From Caldilineaceae bacterium (GTDB lineage: Bacteria > Chloroflexota > Anaerolineae > Caldilineales > Caldilineaceae), in contig JAHBVG010000009.1 of NCBI GenBank assembly GCA_019637695.1, forward strand, positions 44,726 through 108,725: a stretch of DNA of 64,000 nucleotides, given 5' to 3'. A program made the translations under genes and the position numbers. Shown piece after piece: positions 16,986 to 24,685 of the stretch (positions are counted from its first letter, which is position 1; each line of letters begins with the position of its first letter). The notes beneath the pieces were generated by a model. It worked only from the letters and a program-made list of their open reading frames with translations, was not told the origin of the DNA and made no database searches.

Positions 16986-18572
16986 CTATTCAACAATATC
17001 CGCGTACTTGGCAATCAAGCGCTCGTTCGGATGGACGATGAATCCTTCCACGTTGTTGCGGATCGCCGTCACCTGCACCTCGCTGTAAAGGAAGAGCCAG
17101 GGCGCGTCTTCCCAGATGATCTCAAGGGCGTCAGCGTAAAGCTGCTGGCGCAGATCTTGATCGGCGGTGGCGCGGGCTTCGTCAAGCAAGGCGTCTACGT
17201 CAGGGTTCTGATAGAAGGCGCCGTTGAAGCCTGGCGGGATCTGGCTGGAGTGGAAGAGCGCATAGAGCGCATAGTCCGCATCCATGGTCGGCGTGGACCA
17301 GCCCAACATGGCGAATTGGACCTGATTGTTGGGCTCCTCGGCGCGCACGAAGGGCACATATTGCGGCCATTCCAATGTGCGCAGTTCGACCTGTAAGCCT
17401 ACTTCAAGCAACTGCAAGCGGATAGCGTCTGCCACCAGCGCATCCTGGACGTAGCGACCCGTGGGGTGGTAGAGAACGACCTGGGTCCCCTCGGCAATAC
17501 CAGCTTCGGCCAGGAGCTCGCGGGCGCGATCTACATCACGGGCATAGGGAGTCTGCTGGCTATAGCCGAAGATAGGCGGAGCCATGGGCGCATCGCTGAC
17601 ACGGGCGGCACCGTCAAAGAGTTCATTGACAATCGACTCGACATCCACGGCGTAGTTGACCGCCTGGCGGACGCGTGCATCGGTGAAAGGTTCCTTGGTG
17701 ACGTTGAAGAAGATATAGATGGTGCGCAGGCCAGGGGTTGTCTCAATGGAAATATTGGGATTGGCGGCCAGGCGCTCCGCTTCAGAGGGAGGTACGCGCA
17801 CGGCAATATCGGCAGTGCCAGCTTCCACTTCCACCAGACGAGCGCCATCCTCGCGCACAACGCGGAAGATCACCGTATCGATGGCGGGCTGATCACCCCA
17901 GTAATCGGGGTTGCGGGTAAGGACAACTTCTTCGTCACGCGCCCAACTTGAGATCACATAGGGACCGGTGCCGATGGTGTTGGCGGCGAGGAACTCTGTT
18001 CCCTGTTCCAGCGCGCTGGGGGCGACCATAGCCAATGCCCCGTGGGAAAGATGCGCAGGCAGCGGCGCAAAGGGACCGCTGAGTTGGAGTTCTACAGTGT
18101 AGTCGTCCACGACAACAACTTCTTCAATGCGGTCGATGAGGAAGCGGAAGGTCGCCAGGTTGTCGGGGTTCAGCACCCAATCCAGGTTGGCCTTGACGGC
18201 TTCGGCGTTGAAGGGTGTGCCATCAGAGAAGTTGACGCCCTGGCGCAGGGTGATGATCCAGGTGTTCTCCGCTTCGCCCGGCTCCACACTCTCGGCCAAC
18301 AGCGGCTCCAATTCGCCCTCTGTGTTCATGTAGAGCAGCGTTTCGTAGACGTGTTCCAACACCGTGAATGACGGCGAAGCAGTGACTAGATGGACATTCA
18401 TGTTCTCAATGTCCGTGCCGGTGACAATGGTCAGCGTTTTTGGCCCAGCCGGTGCGGGTTGAGCAGGCTGTGCGCCGGGTTCGGCAGGTGCGCCAGGGAC
18501 GGGCGCAACACAGGCGCTTACGATGAGTGTCACGAGCAGCAGCAGCGCTGCCCACCAACTTTTCACTTGCAT
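16986..18572 (-). CDS. dppA: Peptide ABC transporter substrate-binding lipoprotein (family 5)
   Basis: 528 residues from ATG 18572. A lipoprotein signal WAALLLLVTLIVSAC gives the acylated Cys, then a Pro/Ala/Gly linker. The mature part has the family-5 pattern: EHVYETLLYMNTEGELEPLLAES, TLRQGVNFSDGTPFNAEAVK, and TDARVRQAVNYAVDVESIV. It delivers oligopeptides or related ligands to the DppB/DppC permeases encoded downstream. An in-frame upstream codon would add 27 residues before the signal and is rejected. A sigma-70-like promoter precedes the gene. Confidence 0.93.
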   Translation of the reverse strand: MQVKSWWAALLLLVTLIVSACVAPVPGAPAEPGAQPAQPAPAGPKTLTIVTGTDIENMNVHLVTASPSFTVLEHVYETLLYMNTEGELEPLLAESVEPGEAENTWIITLRQGVNFSDGTPFNAEAVKANLDWVLNPDNLATFRFLIDRIEEVVVVDDYTVELQLSGPFAPLPAHLSHGALAMVAPSALEQGTEFLAANTIGTGPYVISSWARDEEVVLTRNPDYWGDQPAIDTVIFRVVREDGARLVEVEAGTADIAVRVPPSEAERLAANPNISIETTPGLRTIYIFFNVTKEPFTDARVRQAVNYAVDVESIVNELFDGAARVSDAPMAPPIFGYSQQTPYARDVDRARELLAEAGIAEGTQVVLYHPTGRYVQDALVADAIRLQLLEVGLQVELRTLEWPQYVPFVRAEEPNNQVQFAMLGWSTPTMDADYALYALFHSSQIPPGFNGAFYQNPDVDALLDEARATADQDLRQQLYADALEIIWEDAPWLFLYSEVQVTAIRNNVEGFIVHPNERLIAKYADIVE

Positions 18573-18687
18573 GATGCAATTCCTTTCTGTAGATGCTAGA
18601 GTAGGGGTTAAAATTGGAACTTTGTAGACAGCGTGGCTGCCTGAGAAATCCACAGGTACGACGAAACCCTGTAAGGTACGCTGAACA

Positions 18688-18716
18688 ATTATGACCTAAG
18701 CCAGCAGATTTGTCCA
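18688..18716 (-). promoter_or_regulatory. Sigma-70-type promoter for peptide transporter operon
   Basis: On the minus strand TGGACA, a 17-bp spacer and CATAAT, placed about 110 bp upstream of the lipoprotein start. The rest of 18573-18872 shows no other clear feature. Confidence 0.5.
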
Positions 18717-18872
18717 GTCTCACACTGGAATCCCCCTCTTTGTGGGCTTGCGCGTATGGGCATTGGAAAATTTGCCGAGTTTGATCGATCCCCGCCCTAT
18801 GGATGGTTGCAAAGGGGTGAAGATGAGGTACGATGAGGACAAACGTTATCAAACAGATAGTTGAGAAGAACC

Positions 18873-19495
18873 GTGAAAAGACTTTACCAACTTCAGCACT
18901 CCCCTCTTTCAATCCTGGCCCTGGCTGGGCTTTCCGCGCTGCTCCTCTGGTTGATCCCAGCAGAACAGACGCTGGGCAATATTATCAAAGTGATCTTTCT
19001 ACATGGCGCGCTGGTGGAAGTAGGGCTGCTTGTCTTCGCCGCCGCGGGCCTTGTCGGGCTGGCCTATTTGGTCTGGCGCACCGAGACATTGGACCGCTGG
19101 ACCATGCGCTCAAAAGACGGGCGTCATCCTCTGGATCGTCTATGCGCTGTCAGTATGGTTTCGACAGAAACTGGCGCAAGGGTCAATGGATCGCCTGGGA
19201 TGAGCCGCGGGTGCGCGCCAGCGCACTCGTCTTGGGATTTTGCATTCTCTGTCTGCTCTTTGTGATCTGGGTTGACAACCGACTCTTCACAGCGCTGACC
19301 AACATCGCCGTTGCGGGGATCTCCTGGTATCTGGTCAAAGGCGCCAACATCCTGCGCCATCCCTTTGACCCAATTGGTACATCGAATTCTGACCGCTATC
19401 GATTCTACTTTGCCCTGCTCCTCGTCATCGTCCTCTTGTTGGCGGTCCAGTTGACACTCTGGCTGCGCGAGAAAGATCCATCTGCCTCAAACTGA
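18873..19495 (+). pseudogene. CcmC-like membrane protein, split by two frameshifts
   Basis: From GTG 18873 one frame encodes two helices (LSILALAGLSALLLWLIPAE then IIKVIFLHGALVEVGLLVFA). Near 19115 coding moves to the next frame (TGVILWIVYALSVWFRQKLA) and near 19180 to the third (GQWIAWDEPRVRASALVLGF, then two or three more helices and a stop at 19495). The IFLHGA.. and WDEPRVRA segments resemble the helix-WD pattern of CcmC-type cytochrome c assembly proteins. The rebuilt product is about 205 residues with six helices. Either a decayed gene or two sequencing errors. Confidence 0.6.
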
Positions 19496-19789
19496 TGCCA
19501 ATACATCCTTAACAGGGAATGGCCTGGTCGCCATTTCTATCCATGCCCTGTCTCCTAAAGTGGAGGTGGGGCATTTCTTGTTCCCTCTCTACATGTGCTG
19601 ATTCTGAGATCATTTCTTATATCAAAATTAAAATTCTTAATAAAAAATCAGCAAAATTAAATCAAAATCAAAAACAATATCAATAAAATCAATTTTGGGT
19701 ATTGACAAACTTCATTTTTGTTGTAGAATAGTTTCAGAAAGTGAAATTGACCTTTAATTTTCGGTTGAATTGCAGATAAGGAGCGACTC
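19496..19789. other. AT-rich intergenic region
   Basis: About 290 bp without a gene. 19510-19560 holds an imperfect hairpin (ACAGGG..CCCTGT). 19610-19700 is strikingly A/T-rich with runs of A and TCAAAA repeats, much lower in GC than anything nearby, directly upstream of a strong promoter and reminiscent of an UP element. Confidence 0.6.
19702..19729 (+). promoter_or_regulatory. Strong sigma-70-type promoter for the DUF2089/solenoid/ABC cluster
   Basis: TTGACA at 19702-19707, 16-bp spacer, TAGAAT at 19724-19729, preceded by the A/T-rich tract. Drives the gene at 19790. Confidence 0.75.
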
Positions 19790-20029
19790 ATGTTCGACCC
19801 CAAATTTCTTACACTTGCACAGGTCCGCTACGAAGAAATGAAACATAATGTCAACTACGAGCGGATCGTCCGTTTGTACGAGGAAAAGCCATCTTTGCAT
19901 GTGCGTCTATTGGCCGGTATGGGGCGACTCTTCATAAGTTGGGGGATCTTCTTGCAGAAGCGCTATGACAAGAGCATCCAACAGCCGGTTTGGGTGAATG
20001 GCAGCCGCCGTATGGGACGTGTCTTATGA
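19790..20029 (+). CDS. Small protein of unknown function heading a six-gene cluster
   Basis: 79 residues, preceded by AAGGAG and the promoter at 19702. Mostly helical and basic (YEEMKHNVNYERIVRLYEEK, then LLAGMGRLFISWGIFLQKRY), with one possible short amphipathic or membrane-associated helix around residues 45-58. Its stop overlaps the ATG of the DUF2089 gene (ATGA), so translation is coupled. I recognise no family; the coupling suggests a role with the DUF2089 protein. Confidence 0.75.
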   Translation: MFDPKFLTLAQVRYEEMKHNVNYERIVRLYEEKPSLHVRLLAGMGRLFISWGIFLQKRYDKSIQQPVWVNGSRRMGRVL

Positions 20030-20409
20030 ATCCATTGCCCAGCCACTGCCCTTTCTGCGGAAATGGCGAACTCGCCATCACCGGCTTCTACTGCCGAGAA
20101 TGTGATACTCGCGTCGAAGGACGCTTTTTTGTCACCAGCCCTTTCGTCGGGCTGACGCCGCAACAGTTGGCCTTTGTCGAGACCTTTGTGCGTTGTGAAG
20201 GCAAGTTCACGCGCATGGAAAGCGAACTGGGCATCTCTTACCCTACCATCCGCGGCCGGCTACACGAGGTGATCCGTGCGCTGGGCCACGAACCCGGCAA
20301 GGATGACGCGATTACCCTCTCGGACAAAGAACGGCAGCGGGTACTCGAAGCGCTGGAGGCCGGTGAGATCAGCTATGACGAAGCCATGCGCGTCCTCCAG
20401 GGCGAGTAA
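20026..20409 (+). CDS. DUF2089 family zinc-ribbon/helix-turn-helix protein
   Basis: 127 residues. N-terminal Cys pairs CPFCG and CREC form a zinc ribbon. The middle part QLAFVETFVRCEGKFTRMES followed by LGISYPTIRGRLHEVI is a predicted helix-turn-helix, and the whole matches DUF2089. The C-terminus ALEAGEISYDEAMRVLQGE is a short two-helix motif that recurs at the C-terminus of the next protein and the N-terminus of the last gene of the cluster. Probably a DNA- or RNA-binding regulator of the cluster; this is inference. Confidence 0.88.
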   Translation: MNPLPSHCPFCGNGELAITGFYCRECDTRVEGRFFVTSPFVGLTPQQLAFVETFVRCEGKFTRMESELGISYPTIRGRLHEVIRALGHEPGKDDAITLSDKERQRVLEALEAGEISYDEAMRVLQGE

Positions 20410-20419
20410 GCAGGTTTGA

Positions 20420-20505
20420 GATATTGGAGATTAGAGATTAAAAGCTTGAGCGACGAGCCTAATCTCTAATCTCCAATATCCAATCTCTAATCTCCAATAT
20501 ATATT
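20420..20505. repeat. Heptamer-type repeat with inverted arms
   Basis: Words gatattg/gagatta/gagatta then their complement taatctc/taatctc/caatatc. Arms of about 20 bp around a short centre, between the DUF2089 and solenoid genes. Same family as 2587-2659 and 53526-53590. Confidence 0.85.
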
Positions 20506-20518
20506 CAGGAGCCAAACC

Positions 20519-22003
20519 ATGAACATCAAGTACGATTTAAGCGAACTCGAACAGAGACCACCTATCTTTTTGAAGATCCAGGGCCATCTGCGCGTCCACG
20601 GTTGGGATCAACCTACGCTTGAGGCGCAGACTCCCGACGAAGATCCAACCCTGAACATGGATCAAACCCAGATTCTGATCGAAACCGAACATGATCTGAC
20701 CATCAACTTACCCGCCGACAGTCAGTTAAAACTCCAAGTCGAAGGCGATGCCACGATCCACCGGATGGAAGCAGAGGTGCAGATCATCCAAGTTGGCGGC
20801 GATCTCTCCGTCGAAGCAAGCGGCGTCGTGGAAGCCAAAGAAGTAGGCGGCAATCTGCATGTTCGCACAGTCGATTCATTCACCGGTCAAAGGGTAAGCG
20901 GCGACGCGTCCATTGAAGCAGCCCAAATGCTGGTACTCGACCGTGTCGGCGGCGATCTTTCCATGCGCCAAATTGAGGATGAGTTGCATCTCTCAGCCGT
21001 GGGCGGCAATCTCAGAGTCGAAACAGCCAAGAAGTTGAGTATTGACAGAGTAGGCGGCGATCTTTTTGTGGTTGACGCGAATTCGTTGAACTGCCGCAAA
21101 GTGGGCGGCAATGCTACAACGGAACGAGTACAAAGTGTGGAACTTGACCATGTGGGCGGCGACATCCGAGTGCGCCACGCGCATCGGGTCTCCACCCGCA
21201 AGGTGGGCGGCAATGTTGAAGCTGTTGATGTAACCAATGCTGTGGCTGTCAGCGCAAGCGGGGATCTGCGACTCCTCAACTGCGGCGGCGATATTGCTGG
21301 CAACGCTGGCGGCGACGCGAAACTCGAAATCACATCGGCAGCGCCGAAGGTACGCGTCAACGCGCGCGGCAACATCCACTGCATCATGGGAGAAGAGAGC
21401 AGCGGCAACGTGCGCGTGATCTGCGGCGGCGAGTTGCACGTCACTGGCAAGGATAGCAATCTAGCCGTGCAAGGAAGAGGCGTCCATACCTTCCAGGTCG
21501 GCAGCGGAGATGGAACTATCTCGATGATTGCGGGCGGTGATGTCCAGGTAAACTGCAACACGAATGTAAGCGAGATCCGCAGCGTCACCGGTGACTTTAC
21601 CGAAGTCCAGCAAGAGATGAAAGAATTGAATGTGGAGTTGGGCCACCTCAATCAGGAATTAGAGCGGATGGGCATTGAATTAGGCCGCGAATTTGGATCG
21701 CTGGGCGAGAAGATCGCAGAGAAGATCAACCGCAAACTGCGCCAAAAATTCGAGCGACATAGCCGCAAAGCAGAGGCCAGAGCGGGCAAAGGGTGGGCAT
21801 TCAGCTTTGGATCGCCTATGCCGCCGGTTCCGCCTGTGCCGCCGGTTCCACCCCGTGCCCCCTATCCTGAAGCGAGCAGGAGCGAGCCGGTGAGCGAAGA
21901 GGAGCGGATGCTGGTGCTGCGCATGGTCGAGGAAGGCAAGATCACGGCAAGCGAAGCCGAAAAGCTGTTGGCCGCGCTCGAAGGCGAATACCCTGAAAGC
22001 TGA
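20519..22003 (+). CDS. VGGDL-repeat beta-solenoid (DUF4097/adhesin-like) protein with C-terminal helical motif
   Basis: 494 residues, no signal peptide. Residues 60-360 consist of about twelve imperfect beta-strand repeats with VGGDL or VGGNL every 20-24 residues, typical of a beta-solenoid like DUF4097 and bactofilin-related proteins. Then come a coiled coil (365-420), a Pro/Val tract (MPPVPPVPPVPP) and a C-terminal motif LRMVEEGKITASEAEKLLAA shared with two cluster neighbours. It probably forms a cytoplasmic scaffold or sensor for the adjacent ABC exporter. The repeat count was estimated by eye. Confidence 0.8.
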   Translation: MNIKYDLSELEQRPPIFLKIQGHLRVHGWDQPTLEAQTPDEDPTLNMDQTQILIETEHDLTINLPADSQLKLQVEGDATIHRMEAEVQIIQVGGDLSVEASGVVEAKEVGGNLHVRTVDSFTGQRVSGDASIEAAQMLVLDRVGGDLSMRQIEDELHLSAVGGNLRVETAKKLSIDRVGGDLFVVDANSLNCRKVGGNATTERVQSVELDHVGGDIRVRHAHRVSTRKVGGNVEAVDVTNAVAVSASGDLRLLNCGGDIAGNAGGDAKLEITSAAPKVRVNARGNIHCIMGEESSGNVRVICGGELHVTGKDSNLAVQGRGVHTFQVGSGDGTISMIAGGDVQVNCNTNVSEIRSVTGDFTEVQQEMKELNVELGHLNQELERMGIELGREFGSLGEKIAEKINRKLRQKFERHSRKAEARAGKGWAFSFGSPMPPVPPVPPVPPRAPYPEASRSEPVSEEERMLVLRMVEEGKITASEAEKLLAALEGEYPES

Positions 22004-22035
22004 CCCGGAATTCGACTCATCCCAGGAAGAACGTC

Positions 22036-22992
22036 ATGGTCCACGCTATTGAAATCGAATCGCTGCGCAAAGTCTACCGTAAACGCAACAGCCCCGACGT
22101 GGTCGCCGTCGATCATCTCAATCTCAACGTCGCGGCGGGGCAGGTCTTCGGCTTCCTCGGCTCGAATGGGGCGGGCAAGACGACGACAATCAAGATGGCT
22201 TGTGGACTGATCGAACCCACGAGTGGCCGTATCCGCCTGAATGGTTTCGACGCCCACCGCCAACGAGGGGATGCAATGCGCCAGATTGGCGCTGTGCTGG
22301 AAGGGACGCGCAATGTCTACTGGCGGCTGACGGCGTGGCAAAACCTGCTCTACTTTGGGCGGCTCAAAGGGGTGACGGGCCGATCCCTCAACCAACGGGC
22401 CGAACGACTGCTCACCGAACTCGATCTATGGGATCGGCGCAACGATCCCGTCAACGGGTTTTCGCGCGGGATGCAACAGAAAGTCGCCATTGCCTGCGCC
22501 CTGGTCGCTGATCCGCCAATTGTGCTGCTCGACGAGCCAACCTTAGGGCTTGATGTCCAGGCGGCGCGTACGGTAAAGCGCTGGATCGAAACACTGGCGC
22601 GGAAAGAGGGCAAGACCGTGATCCTCACCACCCATCAATTGGATATGGCGGAAAGCCTGTGCGATCAGGTGGCGATTATGAGCCACGGCAAACTGCTTAC
22701 GCACCAACCCACCGTCGAACTGCTCGGTCTCTTCCGCCAGGAGTATTACCACATCCGCGTTAATGGTCATCTGGAAGCGGCGCAGGCTGCCCGCTTCCCC
22801 CATTTTACGCCTATTGTCGAGAACGGACAGACGATCCTGAGTGGGCCGGTTATCGAACGCAACGAACTCTACACCATCATCGATCAACTGCGTGCGCTCG
22901 ATCTGGAGATGATCTCCATCGCCCAAACTGAACCCAATCTAGAGGAAATCTTCGTCGAGTTGATGGACCGGGCGAACGAGAGAGAAAAGTGA
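22036..22992 (+). CDS. ABC-2 type transporter ATPase
   Basis: 318 residues. Walker A GSNGAGKTTT, signature FSRGMQQKV, Walker B IVLLDEPTLGLD and H-loop TTHQLDMAE are all intact. The C-terminal 90 residues form the extra domain usual in drug/antibiotic-type ATPases of ABC-2 exporters. It pairs with the membrane gene at 23196. Substrate unknown; similar cassettes export antimicrobial peptides or respond to membrane stress. Confidence 0.93.
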   Translation: MVHAIEIESLRKVYRKRNSPDVVAVDHLNLNVAAGQVFGFLGSNGAGKTTTIKMACGLIEPTSGRIRLNGFDAHRQRGDAMRQIGAVLEGTRNVYWRLTAWQNLLYFGRLKGVTGRSLNQRAERLLTELDLWDRRNDPVNGFSRGMQQKVAIACALVADPPIVLLDEPTLGLDVQAARTVKRWIETLARKEGKTVILTTHQLDMAESLCDQVAIMSHGKLLTHQPTVELLGLFRQEYYHIRVNGHLEAAQAARFPHFTPIVENGQTILSGPVIERNELYTIIDQLRALDLEMISIAQTEPNLEEIFVELMDRANEREK

Positions 22993-23186
22993 CTGGGGAC
23001 TGGGGACTGGGGATTGGATATTAGATATTGCGTGGTGCATGTTCAGAATGCGTAGTGCATGAAGGGTTTCACATGCCACTTGCAGACCTGCAACCTGCAA
23101 CAACATATCGTCTCGACCACTTTTGCCCTTTGCCTTTTGCCTTCTTTCCGGGCTATCTGCTACCTGCTATTTGCTATCTGCTTCTT
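22991..23186. repeat. Cluster of heptamer tandem repeats between ABC ATPase and permease
   Basis: Three types follow each other: ctgggga-type words (ggggact repeated), cttgcag/acctgca words, and pyrimidine words (ttgccct ttgcctt ttgcctt, then tgctacc tgctatt tgctatc). All run with a 7-bp period. The array ends just before the permease ribosome site. Confidence 0.85.
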
Positions 23187-23195
23187 GGAGGTCTC

Positions 23196-23984
23196 ATGCA
23201 ACTGACAGCAACGATCTTTCTCAACGAAACCTATAAACGCTTGCTGCTGCTCTGGGCGTACAAGTTCAACTTCTTCACCCAGATGATCATGTTTGGTTTT
23301 ATCTTCATTGGCATCAGCTTTTTCGTTTCGGGTGGACAACCCAACGCCGGGCAGCTTGCCCCAGCGTTGCTGGGCTATCTGCTCTGGTTCTATGCGCTGG
23401 CCGCCATTAGCGATATGAGTTGGGGAATACGTGAGGAGACGCAGACCGGCACGCTGGAGCAGATGTATATGAGTCCTCTGCCTACGGGGGTACTCATGCT
23501 GGGCCGGTCGGCAGCCTCGTTGATTGTCAGCACGGTGATGGTCAGCATCACGGCAGTGGTGTTGATCCTCTTGCTGAATGTGCAGTTGCCCATGCGCCTG
23601 GCCGGTCTCCCCGTCTTCGCGCTGACGATCGCCGGTCTGTATGGATTTGCCTTTATGCTCGCCGGGGCCACGTTGATCTTTAAGCAGGTAGAATCGTTGG
23701 CGAATGCGCTGCAAAACATGTTGCTCTTTCTCAATGGCGCCTTTCTGCCCGTGGACCGACTGCCAGGTTGGTTGCAGATCTTCGCCCATACGCTGCCCAC
23801 CACCCAGGGGATCATCGTGCTGCGACGCGTTGTCCTCGACGGCGCTTCGCTGGCCCAGGTCTGGCAGGACGGCAGCCTGATCTGGCTGACGATCCACTCG
23901 ACGCTCTATTTCGTCGTCGGCTGGTTCGTCTTCCGCTGGTGCGAACAGAAAGCGCGAGAACGGGGCGCGTTGGGGCAATACTGA
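23196..23984 (+). CDS. ABC-2 type transporter permease
   Basis: 262 residues from ATG 23196, chosen because GGAGG lies four bases upstream; an earlier in-frame codon would read through the heptamer array. Six membrane helices in the ABC-2 pattern, with a cytoplasmic loop REETQTGTLEQMYMSPLPTG, typical of the family's coupling region. Functions with the ATPase encoded 200 bp upstream, likely as an exporter. Confidence 0.9.
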   Translation: MQLTATIFLNETYKRLLLLWAYKFNFFTQMIMFGFIFIGISFFVSGGQPNAGQLAPALLGYLLWFYALAAISDMSWGIREETQTGTLEQMYMSPLPTGVLMLGRSAASLIVSTVMVSITAVVLILLLNVQLPMRLAGLPVFALTIAGLYGFAFMLAGATLIFKQVESLANALQNMLLFLNGAFLPVDRLPGWLQIFAHTLPTTQGIIVLRRVVLDGASLAQVWQDGSLIWLTIHSTLYFVVGWFVFRWCEQKARERGALGQY

Positions 23985-24085
23985 GAACGGTGAATGGTGA
24001 TTGGGGGCAGAGGTGGTGCGTAGCGCGTAGACGATTGTCATCTGCCACTTGCAAACCTGCAACTTGCTACTTGCAACCCTACATT
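23985..24085. repeat. Heptamer-type repeat spacer
   Basis: Degenerate 7-bp words, first gtgaatg/gtgattg then cttgcaa/acctgca/acttgct/acttgca (24030-24080), in the permease-to-small-protein spacer. Shares the ttgcaacctgca motif with 23080-23105. Confidence 0.7.
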
Positions 24086-24152
24086 CGTCCGCGATCCAAT
24101 ACAATCCATGAACTTATTCCGCTCTTACGAGCTTTCGGGAAAAGGAGTATCT

Positions 24153-24539
24153 ATGGCTACAGTTGAAGAACGAGTTAAAGTTTTGAAAATGATTGAGGAT
24201 GGCAAAGTGAGCGCCGAAGAGGGGACACGCCTTCTGGCTGCGCTGGACAAAAGCCGTCAACGGGGGCAACGGGGCGGACGGGGCGCGCCGCCGGTCGAAG
24301 GCAATGGTCGCTGGATGCGCCTGCGCGTCTCTGATACCCGTTCGGGCAAGACCAAAGTCAACATGCAACTGCCTCTGGGGTTGGTCAACATGGGCTTGCA
24401 GCTTGGCGCCCGCTTCGTCCCCGAGATCGACAGCCTTGACGCCGGCCAGATCCAAAACGCCCTGCGCTCTGGAACACGCGGTAAGATCTTAGAAGTAACG
24501 AGCGATAGCGGGGAGCTGGTGGAGATTTATGTCGAGTAG
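24153..24539 (+). CDS. Small protein with the cluster's shared N-terminal helical motif
   Basis: 128 residues from ATG 24153 with AAAGGAG upstream. The N-terminal ERVKVLKMIEDGKVSAEEGT motif is the same two-helix unit as at the ends of the DUF2089 and solenoid proteins. After an Arg/Gly linker (RQRGQRGGRGAPP) a compact C-terminal domain follows, including RWMRLRVSDTRSGKTKVNMQ and KILEVTSDSGELVEIYVE. Looks like a YvlB/SHOCT-related stress-response protein. Last gene of the cluster. Confidence 0.78.
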   Translation: MATVEERVKVLKMIEDGKVSAEEGTRLLAALDKSRQRGQRGGRGAPPVEGNGRWMRLRVSDTRSGKTKVNMQLPLGLVNMGLQLGARFVPEIDSLDAGQIQNALRSGTRGKILEVTSDSGELVEIYVE

Positions 24540-24684
24540 AGACTGGGGCTCAGGGACTAGGGACTAGGGATCGGTCAAAGAATCTCTAGTCGCTTAATCG
24601 CCTAATCTCGTTTACAAGCGATTGAGCGATTAGGCGATTTCAGAAACTTAACCCGATCCCCAGTCCCCGATCCCCAGTCCCTGC
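24540..24684. repeat. Heptamer repeats between convergent genes
   Basis: Words ggactag/ggactag/ggatcgg, then tcgctta/atcgcct/aatctcg with the complement gcgattg/agcgatt/aggcgat, then gatcccc/agtcccc repeats. Inverted arms make a hairpin between the converging small-protein and oxidase genes, which might serve both as terminator. Confidence 0.8.
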
Positions 24685-24685
24685 T

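Noticed and set aside
22991..24684. Possible CRISPR array from regularly spaced repeats
   Set aside because: Repeat units are 7 bp and contiguous; there are no 25-40 bp direct repeats with unique spacers and no cas genes.
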